From Bradyrhizobium sp. 186 (GTDB lineage: Bacteria; Pseudomonadota; Alphaproteobacteria; Rhizobiales; Xanthobacteraceae), in contig NZ_CP082164.1 of NCBI RefSeq assembly GCF_023101685.1, positions 3,844,001 through 3,908,000 of the forward strand: DNA of 64,000 nucleotides, read 5' to 3'. Each line of letters begins with the position of its first letter. Positions within the stretch are counted from its first letter, which is position 1. This document shows positions 45,504-54,070 of this stretch, one piece after another. Under the pieces are notes generated by a model, which had not been told where the DNA came from, ran no database searches, and saw nothing but the letters and a program-made list of their open reading frames with translations. Position numbers and translations under genes: made by a program.

Positions 45504-46915
45504 ATGGTCTCACCCCGTATCAATGGTGTCGCCTCTCGCACCGTGCTGGCTGGTCGATCAGCACAGGCCGCGAGGACACGATCGACCTCACGGCCGGACA
45601 GGCCGATGTATCGGGCCGGGTCCGCGGCCGCTTCGATCTCATGCGGCGCGATGTGGGCCGTCACGGCCGGATCGCGCGAAAGGCTCTGGGCTAATGTCAG
45701 GCCCGAAGCGATGGCGTGCGTGCATGCCGCACTCACCATTTCGTGCGCATGATGGCGCCCGACGCGCGGCGCCAGCGCCATCATGACGGCCTCGGCGGCG
45801 ATGAGCCCCTGTGTCCGCCCGAGATTGGCCTGCATCGCATCGGGTCTGACGACCAGTCCGGTGCAGAGCCGAACGGCGTTATCCATGGCCCGGGAGACCA
45901 GCACGAACGCTTCCGGCAGCAGCAACCATTCGGCTTGCCACGGTCCCGTCGCCCGTTCATGGTCGTGGACCGAAGCGTCGAGCATGGCGCTTGCGAGCCG
46001 GCGCAGCGACACTCCGGTGCTGAGAATCTGCTCGCAGACGATCGGGTTTCGCTTGTGCGGCATGGTGCTGGAGGCGCCATGGCCATGGCCGCCTGGCTCC
46101 AGCACTTCGCCGACCTCGGTCTGCGCCATTAACGCGACATCGGTTGCGATCTTGCTCAGGGTCGCGGAGATCAGCCCAAGCAGGCAAACCGTCTCGGCCA
46201 AGCCGTCGCGCGCGGCATGCCATGCCACCAGCGGCTCGCCGAGTCCGAGTTCGCGGGCCAGCGCAGCGCGGACGCGGTCGCCATCGTCGCCGAGCGACGC
46301 GAAAGTGCCGACCGCGCCGCCGAACTGAACCTGCAGGACCCTTGGTACGAGTTCGGCGAGACGTTGCCTGTGGCGCAGCAGGCCCGACAGCCAGACGGAA
46401 ACCTTGAAGCCGAAGGTGATCGGGATCGCGTGTTGAAGTTTGGTCCTGCCGACCATGGGCGTATCGCGATGGGTACGCGCCAGATCCGCAATCGCCGATA
46501 TCAGGCGCTCCAGATCGCGGTGGATGAGCTCGAGCGCGTCGCGCATCTGCATCACGAGCGCGGTGTCCATGATGTCCTGACTCGTGGCACCCCAATGGAC
46601 GAATTCGCCATGGGGTTTACCGGTGAGCCGGATCAACTGCTCGACCAGATTCACGACCGGCAAACCAGCGCGCAAAGTGCCCGCGGCCAATTCGTCAAGA
46701 TCGAGTAGTTCAGTACGTGCAGCGGAGGCGATCGCAGCAGCAGCCTCGACAGGAATCACACCGAGCTGCCCTTGAACCTTGGCCAGCGCGACCTCGACCA
46801 GGAGCATGGATTCCAGTGAATTGCGCTCACCGAAAATAGCGCGCATCGGCGCGGTGCTGAAAATATCGGCGAGGTGACGGCTGCTGAAGACCGTTCCGGG
46901 TTCGAAACTCAGCAT
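45500..46915 (-). CDS. Fumarase/aspartase-superfamily lyase (PcaB-like)
   Basis: 471 residues. It has the superfamily signature SSTMPHKRNPIVCEQIL, the second conserved region VHWGATSQDIMDTAL with the catalytic His/Ser pattern, and GRTKLQHAIPITFG. Closest by pattern to 3-carboxy-cis,cis-muconate cycloisomerase (PcaB), although the adenylosuccinate-lyase branch looks similar. No other protocatechuate-branch genes (pcaC, pcaG/H) are present, so the true substrate is open. It is overlapped by the Bug gene and preceded by a glutathione transferase. Confidence 0.82.
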   Translation of the reverse strand: MLSFEPGTVFSSRHLADIFSTAPMRAIFGERNSLESMLLVEVALAKVQGQLGVIPVEAAAAIASAARTELLDLDELAAGTLRAGLPVVNLVEQLIRLTGKPHGEFVHWGATSQDIMDTALVMQMRDALELIHRDLERLISAIADLARTHRDTPMVGRTKLQHAIPITFGFKVSVWLSGLLRHRQRLAELVPRVLQVQFGGAVGTFASLGDDGDRVRAALARELGLGEPLVAWHAARDGLAETVCLLGLISATLSKIATDVALMAQTEVGEVLEPGGHGHGASSTMPHKRNPIVCEQILSTGVSLRRLASAMLDASVHDHERATGPWQAEWLLLPEAFVLVSRAMDNAVRLCTGLVVRPDAMQANLGRTQGLIAAEAVMMALAPRVGRHHAHEMVSAACTHAIASGLTLAQSLSRDPAVTAHIAPHEIEAAADPARYIGLSGREVDRVLAACADRPASTVREATPLIRGETI

Positions 46916-47508
46916 GGCCGTGTCGCGATCATGGATGACCGAACGCGCGCGCGTTCATACCAGTCAGCAAGCCTTGGTCTTTCGGAACGCCATGACAGAT
47001 GCCCCGCGCGAAAATCGAGATAGCCAAGTCCACAGGCGAGCCCGATGTCGCCGAGGTCGAAGCGCCGGTCATGGAGGTCGAAGCGGGCTTCAATCGATGA
47101 CAGCGTCCGCGTAATCGCTCGCTCCTGACGCGCAACCCAATCCGCCCAGCGCAACTCCGATGGCCTGCGCCCTTCGATTGCGCAGATGAAGGTTGCATCT
47201 ATCAGGCCCTGACACAGAGCGGCCCGTCCAAGGCAGAGGTGTCGCGCAGGCTCCTCTTTCGGGATGAGTTGCGAGTCGACGGTCAGGCCGTGCAAGGCCT
47301 GCCCGATCGTGTCGCTCTCGGTCACAAGCGTCCCGTTGGCGAGAACCAGTGCCGGCACTTTGGAGAGCGGGTTGGCGTCGATGAAGTCATGCGACTCGAG
47401 CCAGGGGTCGACCTCGACAAACTGAATCGCGTCGCTTATTCCGAGTTCGTGAATGGCAACCCTTACCTTGCGGGCGTATGGCGACGTCTGATTATAAAAT
47501 AGCCGCAT
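46909..47508 (-). CDS. Glutathione S-transferase-like protein
   Basis: 199 residues. Thioredoxin-fold N-terminus with SPYARKVRVAIHELG and NPLSKVPALVLANGTLVTES (cis-Pro and the Glu-Ser glutathione motif), then a helical C-terminal domain. The stop overlaps the lyase start by 7 nt. In aromatic pathways GST-like proteins isomerise ring-fission products (maleylpyruvate isomerase type); that role here is inferred. Confidence 0.85.
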   Translation of the reverse strand: MRLFYNQTSPYARKVRVAIHELGISDAIQFVEVDPWLESHDFIDANPLSKVPALVLANGTLVTESDTIGQALHGLTVDSQLIPKEEPARHLCLGRAALCQGLIDATFICAIEGRRPSELRWADWVARQERAITRTLSSIEARFDLHDRRFDLGDIGLACGLGYLDFRAGHLSWRSERPRLADWYERARVRSSMIATRPC

Positions 47509-48335
47509 AGGTCGGTGTCGATCCCTCCGTCGTCGCGCCCCATTGCGCAGCCGTACGGCTTGGCATCTATCAAGCCTAGATTACCCCTCCGTTTTGTAAA
47601 AATGCATTATTGCGATACATGCGTTCTGAATTGGAGAACGCTGTCAAAGGCGCCGAAAATTTCGGAATTCGCGATATCGCCAACTGTGATCAAGTTGGGT
47701 TGCAGGCGCGCGGCTTGGACGCCGCATGCGAGGCTGCTTTCGATATCAACATGCGCGTCCACGTGTTCGGCTTTGAGGGCATCGGTCAGATGGTTGAAGC
47801 CGGGTTCGCTATTTTGCCTCAAGGGGCGGTTCTTCCTTTATCTAGATAGTCGCAGCATCACGGCTATGACGCTTGACGAGCCCTGGGCGAACCGCACGCG
47901 TTTCAGGCAACGCTCCGACTGCGGCGATTGACGAGCTTGCGGCCGCCAAACGTGCCAGCAGGATTCGACCGGGCAGCCTTCCACCGCGAGTTCAATGCGA
48001 CCGTCGTGCAGTTCTTTCGCGAGCAGCTCGCGAGCGGTGATCGCTGAGCGCCCGGGCGAAGCTCATGTCGTCGCCGTCAAGCTTGCAAACGCTTGCGAAG
48101 GCTCCGTAGCCTCGCCTCTGAGCCTTCTGGGCATGTTCCGACGCCCTCACGGGCGCAATTAAAACCGGGCGAGCCTTGCAAATGACGATGATGAGGTATA
48201 CCTTAAAATCATTCGTTCAGCCGCTGTGCCTTGTTGAATGCGCCCGCGGGCTCCTTTTCCAGAGACATCGACGAGTTGAATCGGTTCTGCGTGAGCGTCA
48301 CGCGGACTGCGCGCATGTGCGCTTTGGAGAAGAAA
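47509..48335. other. Long gap with one gene remnant
   Basis: No intact gene supported. Short complementary open frames at about 47607-47850 on both strands lack recognisable motifs. A hydrolase-like tail is listed separately. The last 150 bases are probably the long 5' leader of the cold-shock gene. Confidence 0.4.
47943..48047 (+). pseudogene. Tail of a dienelactone-hydrolase-like gene
   Basis: The frame ending with TGA at 48045-48047 reads PPNVPAGFDRAAFHREFNAT and VVQFFREQLASGDR. An AFHREFNATVVxFFREHL end is common in dienelactone-hydrolase-like alpha/beta hydrolases. No catalytic residues remain upstream. A short match only, so moderate to low confidence. Confidence 0.4.
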
Positions 48336-48545
48336 ATGACGACAGGTACTGTGAAGTGGTTCAACGGCCAGAAGGGCTTTGGGTTCATTCAGCCCAACGA
48401 CGGCGGCAACGATGTGTTCGTTCACATCAGCGCGGTCGAGCGGGCTGGTCTTGCGGGCCTCGCCGAGGGCCAAAAGGTCAACTTCGAGGTCAAGACCGAC
48501 AAGATGCGGGGCAAGGTCAGCGCTGAGAATCTCTCGCTGGCTTGA
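48336..48545 (+). CDS. Cold-shock protein (CspA family)
   Basis: 69 residues, a single OB fold with both RNA-binding motifs: KGFGFIQ (RNP1) and DVFVHIS (RNP2). These proteins melt RNA secondary structure during cold or growth shifts. The ATG at 48336 follows GGAGA; the frame is open to 48231 but the extra N-terminus does not fit the family. A terminator follows at 48589. Confidence 0.95.
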   Translation: MTTGTVKWFNGQKGFGFIQPNDGGNDVFVHISAVERAGLAGLAEGQKVNFEVKTDKMRGKVSAENLSLA

Positions 48546-48588
48546 GTTCTTTGTGCCGTTTCACCGATGTACTGAAACGGCCACGCTG

Positions 48589-48618
48589 CCCGCTTGATCC
48601 CTGGATCGAGCGGGTTTT
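48589..48618 (+). terminator. Terminator after the cold-shock gene
   Basis: Stem CCCGCTTGATC / GATCGAGCGGG (one G-T pair) followed by TTTT on the plus strand, 44 nt after the stop. Confidence 0.7.
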
Positions 48619-48642
48619 GTCCGTTCCGGAGCAGGGTGAAGG

Positions 48643-48885
48643 ATGAGCGCCAGGAAATCGGCAGAACCGTCACCCGAAGGTATCGCGCGCTCCAATCGCC
48701 AGCGTTTGGCATCTGAAGAAGGAGCGCGGGCAATGGCGGATGCCGAAAAGCAAGCCGTCGATGTTCGCAAGAACATGGCGCGGCTCCGAGAGCTGCGCGA
48801 AGCCAAGGAAGCGGCCGACGCAACTCTTCAAGCATCGTTGCCGGCGCCCACCCTGACGAAGCGCAAGAAGAAGGTGCCGCGATAG
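48643..48885 (+). CDS. Small basic hypothetical protein (80 aa)
   Basis: Begins MSARKSAEPSPEGIARSNRQ; the middle ADAEKQAVDVRKNMARLREL is a long charged helix and the tail is Lys/Arg-rich (TKRKKKVPR). No catalytic motif. The composition is that of small conserved rhizobial proteins that may bind nucleic acid; this is inferred from charge only. Confidence 0.6.
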   Translation: MSARKSAEPSPEGIARSNRQRLASEEGARAMADAEKQAVDVRKNMARLRELREAKEAADATLQASLPAPTLTKRKKKVPR

Positions 48886-48948
48886 TTGCCTTCAATAGCG
48901 CCGACGAAAATCTGGTGAGGGCCGGTCACATGCCAACGAGTGCGGGTC

Positions 48949-49164
48949 GTGCCTAGAGTCAAGTCGGACGGCGGTGGCACAATCACCTTTTTCCTTGCGC
49001 TTGGCGCAGGCCGACAGATGTGCCGACTTGCGACCACGTTTCAGACGCAGAAGCAGGCCTTCAGCTATCTTCAGAAATACCGGACGGAGTTCGAGCGCAT
49101 CGCGCGGACGCGGCTGGCTTCCGGGGAGCTGGAAGACGGGATCGTCGTGCTCTCGATGCTCTAG
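48949..49164 (+). CDS. Small conserved hypothetical protein (71 aa)
   Basis: Likely start is the GTG at 48949 (MPRVKSDGGGTITFFLALGA); another GTG at 48940 is in frame. The chain then reads CRLATTFQTQKQAFSYLQKY, FERIARTRLASGELEDGIV. One beta hairpin followed by helices is expected. It resembles short Bradyrhizobium proteins of unknown function. No operon partner. Confidence 0.6.
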   Translation: MPRVKSDGGGTITFFLALGAGRQMCRLATTFQTQKQAFSYLQKYRTEFERIARTRLASGELEDGIVVLSML

Positions 49165-49254
49165 ATCGGGGGCAGGCGTCGATTTCGACGCAGCGCCTTC
49201 AGCGCGATCCTCAATCGCCCGGACGTAGGATCGTAACCTCGCACAGAACGCCTT

Positions 49255-49437
49255 CTATTCGGAGCGACCTTTCGGCTTGGCCTCGCGGGCCAATCGCTCC
49301 GCTTTCAGCCGCTCGCGATTCTCGTTAATGGAGTGCTGATCCTTCGCATAGTCATTCATCGGCTTCTGCGTTGTGACAGGCTTGAATGCCTTGTTGGCTT
49401 CACGCTTGGCTCGATCAGAGGATTGATCTCTCAACAT
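49255..49437 (-). CDS. Small conserved hypothetical protein (60 aa)
   Basis: From the ATG at 49437 with GAGG about 6 nt upstream. MLRDQSSDRAKREANKAFKP, then KPMNDYAKDQHSINENRERL and KAERLAREAKPKG. Highly charged, probably helical, with a basic tail. A pattern common among rhizobial small proteins; function unknown. Confidence 0.6.
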   Translation of the reverse strand: MLRDQSSDRAKREANKAFKPVTTQKPMNDYAKDQHSINENRERLKAERLAREAKPKGRSE

Positions 49438-49748
49438 TTCGACCTCAATTTGATCAACGAGCGTGGTCCCGACGAGCGCCGGACGCGACGCCTCCTGCTT
49501 GCACGCCAATATGGATCAACTTGTCACCATCAGACAAGAAGGCAGCCAATTCTTCAGCGTTGGGCAGGTCTTCTGCGAGGCTCAGTCACTCGCTATGGAG
49601 GCGGCACGCTCGCATTTTCTGATAGCATGCCGGTGGAGAGGATAACAGCCGGCCACCGGATCTGTTCCTCCGGATCGGTCTTTAATTCAGAGTTGGCAGC
49701 GCGGGACGCGTGCCGATTAAGGGAAGCAGCCGTTACCAAAGCCAACAA
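49438..49748. other. Gap before the frc terminator
   Basis: Open frames here overlap one another without motifs; nothing supported. Confidence 0.4.
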
Positions 49749-49774
49749 AAAGGCCGCCGAAACCGGCGGCCTTT
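49749..49774 (-). terminator. Terminator after frc
   Basis: 11-bp arms AAAGGCCGCCG / CGGCGGCCTTT, 4-base loop, then a T-run (TTGTTGG) on the minus strand, 20 nt beyond the frc stop. Confidence 0.85.
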
Positions 49775-49794
49775 CGTGTCTGCGGATGAACCGC

Positions 49795-51072
49795 TTACTC
49801 CGCGGCCTGCTTCTGCGGCGGATCGAGCGCGCCGGACTTGTGGATATCGGCGACCTGGTGATCGCTGAAGCCGAGCACGCTGCGCAGGATCTCGTCGGTG
49901 TGCTCGCCGAGCAGGGGAGAGCGCTCCACGTCGCTCGGTGAGTCCGACAGCTTGATCGGATTGCCGACCGAGATGTACTTGCCGCGGGTGGGATGGTCGA
50001 CTTCGACCACGGTGCCAGTGGCGCGCAACGACTGGTCCTCGATGATCTCCTTCATCGACAGGATCGGACCGCAGGGGATGTCGTCCTTGTTGAGGATTTC
50101 CATCGCCTCGAACTTGGTCTTGGTCATGGTCCACTGCTCGACGCGTGCGAAGATCTCGTTGAGGCGCGACAGCCGGGCCGGCGGCTTGGCGTAGTCGGGA
50201 TGGGTCTTCCAGCCGGGTTCGCCTATCACGTCGCAAATCTTTTCCCAGACCGGCGCCTGGGTGATGAAATAGAGGTAGGCGTTGGGATCGGTCTCCCAGC
50301 CCTTGCACTTGACGATGCGGCCGGGCTGGCCGCCGCCGGAATCATTGCCGGCGCGCGGCACGGCTTCGCCGAACGGAATGCCTTCGCCATACTGGCTATA
50401 TTCCTTCAGCGGGCCATAGGCGAGGCGCTGCTGGTCGCGCAGTTTTACGCGCGCGAGGTTGAGCACGCCGTCCTGCATCGCAGCCGTAACCTTCTGGCCC
50501 CTGCCGGTGACGGTGCGCTGGTAGAGCGCGGTGACGATGCCGAGCGCGAGGTGCAGGCCGGTGCCGCTGTCGCCGATCTGCGCGCCGGTCACGAGCGGCA
50601 GGCCATCGCGGAAGCCGGTGGTGGAAGCGGCGCCGCCGGTGCACTGCGCGACGTTCTCATAGACCTTGCAGTCTTCGTACGGCCCGGGACCAAAACCCTT
50701 GATCGAGGCGACGATCATCTTCGGGTTGATCGCCTGGATCTTCTCCCAGGGGAAGCCCATGCGGTCGAGCACGCCGGGGCCGAAATTCTCCACCAGCACG
50801 TCGCACTTCTTGATCAGCTCGGTGAGGACTTCCTTGCCCTTGGGGTTCTTGGTGTCGAGGGTGATCGAGCGCTTGTTGTGGTTGAGCATGGTGAAATACA
50901 GGCTGTCCACGTTCGGGATGTCCTGCAACTGGCCGCGGGTGATGTCACCCACGCCCGGACGTTCCACCTTGATCACGTCGGCGCCGAACCATGCGAGCAA
51001 CTGCGTGCAGGTCGGTCCGGACTGGACGTGGGTGAAGTCGAGAATGCGAACGCCCGCGAGCGCTTTGGTCAT
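49795..51072 (-). CDS. frc: Formyl-CoA:oxalate CoA-transferase
   Basis: 425 residues, family III CoA-transferase of the length of Oxalobacter Frc. Start [20 protein letters not shown], then [12 protein letters not shown] and [14 protein letters not shown]. The catalytic Asp is in [15 protein letters not shown], and the glycine loop region is around [13 protein letters not shown]. It moves CoA from formyl-CoA to oxalate, giving oxalyl-CoA for Oxc and releasing formate. It lies downstream of oxc, 148 nt away, with a repeat element between. Confidence 0.95.
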   Translation of the reverse strand: MTKALAGVRILDFTHVQSGPTCTQLLAWFGADVIKVERPGVGDITRGQLQDIPNVDSLYFTMLNHNKRSITLDTKNPKGKEVLTELIKKCDVLVENFGPGVLDRMGFPWEKIQAINPKMIVASIKGFGPGPYEDCKVYENVAQCTGGAASTTGFRDGLPLVTGAQIGDSGTGLHLALGIVTALYQRTVTGRGQKVTAAMQDGVLNLARVKLRDQQRLAYGPLKEYSQYGEGIPFGEAVPRAGNDSGGGQPGRIVKCKGWETDPNAYLYFITQAPVWEKICDVIGEPGWKTHPDYAKPPARLSRLNEIFARVEQWTMTKTKFEAMEILNKDDIPCGPILSMKEIIEDQSLRATGTVVEVDHPTRGKYISVGNPIKLSDSPSDVERSPLLGEHTDEILRSVLGFSDHQVADIHKSGALDPPQKQAAE

Positions 51073-51132
51073 CGTGTTGCTCCGTACTCTGTCTGCCCCT
51101 GCATCCGCAGGGAATAATGGGTTGAACGGGGA

Positions 51133-51219
51133 CTAAAGCGCGATGGTCATCGCGCTTTAGCTTTTTGTTTGCGCATGATCTTTTCGGAAAACCGCTTCAC
51201 ACTTTTCCGGATCATGCGT
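51133..51219. repeat. Palindromic repeat element between frc and oxc
   Basis: A hairpin with 12-bp arms CTAAAGCGCGAT / ATCGCGCTTTAG is followed by CTTTTTGTTT. A second imperfect palindrome then starts GCATGATC and ends GATCATGC (51173-51217). Such two-hairpin elements recur in rhizobial intergenic regions. The first hairpin plus T-run would terminate transcription on the plus strand, opposite to the oxc-frc genes. Confidence 0.65.
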
Positions 51220-51220
51220 T

Positions 51221-52954
51221 TTACTTTTTCTTCTGCAAGACGCTCTGCGGATTGAGGTTGCCGATGCGGCCGCTCTCCGAGCCCGCAGCCGGATCGATCA
51301 CCGCATTAATGAGCGTCGGCTTGCCCGAGGCCATCGCCTCGTTGACGGCGCGCTTGAGCTCGTCGGGCGAGGTGGCATTCACGCCGACGCCGCCGAAGGC
51401 TTCCATCATCTTGTCGTAGCGCGCGCCCTTGACGAACACGGTCGTCGCCGGATCGGCGTTGGCGCTGTTGACGTCGGTGCCGCGATAGATGCCGTCATTG
51501 TTGAAGATGACGATGCAGATCGGCAAATTGTAGCGGCAGATGGTCTCGACCTCCATGCCGGAGAAGCCGAAGGCGCTGTCGCCTTCCACCGCGAGCACGG
51601 GGTGGCCGGTCTCGAGCGCCGCCGCGATTGCCTGGCCCATGCCGATGCCCATCACGCCCCAGGTACCGACGTCGAGACGCTTGCGCGGCTTGTACATGTC
51701 GATGACGCCGCGGGCGAGGTCGAGCGTGTTGGCGCCCTCGTTGACGAGGATCGCCTCGGGATGCTCCTTGATGACGTTCTTCAGCACGCCGAGCGCGCCG
51801 TGATAGTCCATCGGCGACTTGTTGTTCATGAGCTTCGGCGCCATCTTGGCGACGTTCTCTTCGCGCTTGGACACAATTGCCTTGGTCCATTCGGCCGGCG
51901 GGGCGGTCCAGCTTGAACCCATCGCCTGGTTGAACGCCGAGACGACGGAGCCGATGTCGCCGACGACGGGCGCGACGATCTCGACGTTGGAGTCCATCTC
52001 CCTCGGCTCGATGTCGACCTGGATGAATTTCTTGGGCGCTTCGCCCCAGCTCTTGCCCTTGCCGTGCGAGAGCAGCCAGTTCAGCCGCGCGCCGATCAGC
52101 ATCACCACGTCGGCCTCTTTCAGCACCGTCGAGCGGGCCGCACCGGCGCATTGCGGATGGTTGTCGGCGAGAAGACCCTTGGCCATGCTCATCGGCAGGA
52201 ACGGGACGCCGCTCTTCTCGACGAAGCTCTTAATCTCTTCATCCGCCTGCGCGTAGGCGGCGCCCTTGCCGAGGATGATCAACGGACGTTTTGCACTCTT
52301 GAGCACGTCGAGCGCGCGCTTGACGGAGGCGGACGAGGGGATCTGCGCAGGCGCCGCGTCGATCACCTTGACCAGTGATTTCTGGCCGGCATCGGCGTTC
52401 ATCACCTGGCCGAACAGCTTTGCCGGCAGGTCAAGATAGACGCCGCCCGGACGGCCGGAGACCGCGGCACGGATGGCGCGGGCGAGACCGATGCCGATGT
52501 CCTGGGCGTGCAGCACGCGATAGGCCGCCTTGCACAGCGGCTTGGCGATCGCGAGCTGGTCCATCTCTTCATAGTCGCCTTGCTGGAGGTCGACGATCTC
52601 GCGCTCGGAGGAGCCCGAGACCAGGATCATCGGATAGCAGTTGGTGGTGGCGTGAGCGAGCGCGGTGAGACCGTTGAGGAAGCCGGGCGCGGAAACCGTG
52701 AGGCAGACGCCGGGCTTCTTGGTGAGGTAGCCGGCGATGCCCGCAGCGTAACCGGCGTTCTGTTCGTGGCGGAACGAGATCACGCGAATGCCGGCGGCTT
52801 GCGCCATGCGGCCCAAATCCGTGATCGGGATGCCCGGCACATTATAGATGGTGTTGATGCCGTTCAGCTTGAGCGCGTCGATGACGAGATGAAAACCATC
52901 CGTCAATTCCTGCTCGGTGCCCGGTGCTTCGGACTTGGTCGCGGTATTCAGCAT
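51221..52954 (-). CDS. oxc: Oxalyl-CoA decarboxylase
   Basis: 577 residues, thiamine-diphosphate enzyme. The N-terminal Pyr domain has the catalytic Glu64 in [10 protein letters not shown], followed by the central domain. The C-terminal PP domain has the Mg/TPP motif from [11 protein letters not shown] to FNNDGIYRG. It decarboxylates oxalyl-CoA to formyl-CoA and CO2. It lies 80 nt after the GntR gene with no separate operator, so GntR, oxc and frc are probably one transcript. Confidence 0.96.
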   Translation of the reverse strand: MLNTATKSEAPGTEQELTDGFHLVIDALKLNGINTIYNVPGIPITDLGRMAQAAGIRVISFRHEQNAGYAAGIAGYLTKKPGVCLTVSAPGFLNGLTALAHATTNCYPMILVSGSSEREIVDLQQGDYEEMDQLAIAKPLCKAAYRVLHAQDIGIGLARAIRAAVSGRPGGVYLDLPAKLFGQVMNADAGQKSLVKVIDAAPAQIPSSASVKRALDVLKSAKRPLIILGKGAAYAQADEEIKSFVEKSGVPFLPMSMAKGLLADNHPQCAGAARSTVLKEADVVMLIGARLNWLLSHGKGKSWGEAPKKFIQVDIEPREMDSNVEIVAPVVGDIGSVVSAFNQAMGSSWTAPPAEWTKAIVSKREENVAKMAPKLMNNKSPMDYHGALGVLKNVIKEHPEAILVNEGANTLDLARGVIDMYKPRKRLDVGTWGVMGIGMGQAIAAALETGHPVLAVEGDSAFGFSGMEVETICRYNLPICIVIFNNDGIYRGTDVNSANADPATTVFVKGARYDKMMEAFGGVGVNATSPDELKRAVNEAMASGKPTLINAVIDPAAGSESGRIGNLNPQSVLQKKK

Positions 52955-53034
52955 GGGCCTTGTCTCCCTGGTCTCAAGGTACGGTTTTAGGTTTTGGGGG
53001 GCGAATGGCTCGCCCTTCTGGTGAACGTTGCTAG

Positions 53035-53763
53035 TTAAAAGAGTTCCTGACCATGCGCTTCGACGTAAGCGGCAAGGCCAAGGGTGTGGTCGCGGGCGCG
53101 CTTCTCGGCGAGCTCGGTATCGCGCGCTTCGAGAGCTTCGATCATGCCGAGATGCTCGGGCAGCGAGGTCGCGGTGCGGTCCTTCCGTCCGATCGTCAGT
53201 TGCCGATAGCCACGCACGTGCAACAGCAGATCGTTGGTGAGATCGACCAGCACCGGCGATTCCGACAGCGAGATCAGCGCCTGGTGGAAGGCGATGTTGG
53301 CACGCGAATATTCCTCGACGTGATCCTCGGGCAGGCGGTCCTTGCTGAAATCCTTGAAGTAGTCGCGCAGCGCCGTGATGTCCTTCTTGCGCGCGGTGGT
53401 CGTGATCAGGCGCGCGGCCATGCTCTCCAGCGCCGCCCAGGCCCGGATCATGTCGACGATCTCGCTCTTGGTCCGCCGCACCACCATGATGCCGCGGCGC
53501 GGCACGGTCTTGACGAAGCCGTCCTGCTCGAGCATCGCGATGGCTTCGCGGATTGGCGTGCGGCTGACGCCAAGACGTTCGGACAGCGCGCGCTCATCGA
53601 GCATCACCGGCTCGGGCGTCGAGTAGATGTCCATCTTGAGGATAGCTTCCTTCAAGGCGTCATAGGCCTTGTTCTTGAAGCTGCTCTCCGGGGCAATACG
53701 AACGATTGCGATGTCTGCCTCGGCCATGTTCGGCAACGCCTTGGTTGGTTTCCGCAGTGACAC
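53035..53763 (-). CDS. GntR/FadR-type regulator, probable oxalate regulator
   Basis: 242 residues from a GTG at 53763. Winged helix with [20 protein letters not shown] and [20 protein letters not shown], then an FCD domain ([33 protein letters not shown]). FCD regulators bind small organic acids, usually as repressors. It heads the GntR-oxc-frc operon. The operator proposed for it occurs twice between it and the divergent acyl-CoA synthetase gene and four more times near the transporter cluster. Confidence 0.9.
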   Translation of the reverse strand: MSLRKPTKALPNMAEADIAIVRIAPESSFKNKAYDALKEAILKMDIYSTPEPVMLDERALSERLGVSRTPIREAIAMLEQDGFVKTVPRRGIMVVRRTKSEIVDMIRAWAALESMAARLITTTARKKDITALRDYFKDFSKDRLPEDHVEEYSRANIAFHQALISLSESPVLVDLTNDLLLHVRGYRQLTIGRKDRTATSLPEHLGMIEALEARDTELAEKRARDHTLGLAAYVEAHGQELF

Positions 53764-53818
53764 GACGATTCTCCTCCAGTGGGAGTCGTCTTTTACAGGA
53801 ATATTAACTGGAAAGTTT

Positions 53819-53837
53819 TTGGCATACCAAATGCCAG
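53819..53837. promoter_or_regulatory. GntR-type operator, site 5 (gntR-oxc-frc)
   Basis: TTGGCATACCAAATGCCAG, 56-74 nt upstream of the GntR start. The arms TGGCAT / ATGCCA are a perfect palindrome around 5 bases. Confidence 0.8.
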
Positions 53838-53899
53838 CGTGTCAAGCTGCCTATATTTTGCAGCGTTCTAATCGATGCGCCGGCTTGACAAGTTGGCTT

Positions 53900-53918
53900 C
53901 TGGCATACCAAATGCCAT
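53900..53918. promoter_or_regulatory. GntR-type operator, site 6 (acyl-CoA synthetase)
   Basis: CTGGCATACCAAATGCCAT, a second perfect palindrome in the same 307-bp divergent intergenic region, 81 bp from site 5. The 17-base core TGGCATACCAAATGCCA is identical in sites 5 and 6. Confidence 0.8.
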
Positions 53919-54070
53919 CGCCAGCCATTTTTGATCCAAGCCGGCGGAGCATCTGGCCAATCTGCCACTCCGGTCCGCTGCACGGAACAGGCGCGGCGCA
54001 TGGCAAGCATCACGGGCAGCCACAATCGCGCCCCCGTAAAGCAAGAATTTGAAGTCAAGGAGGAAGCCAC

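Noticed and set aside
47607..47849. Paired small frames on opposite strands
   Set aside because: Neither has a ribosome site or family pattern; they mirror each other.
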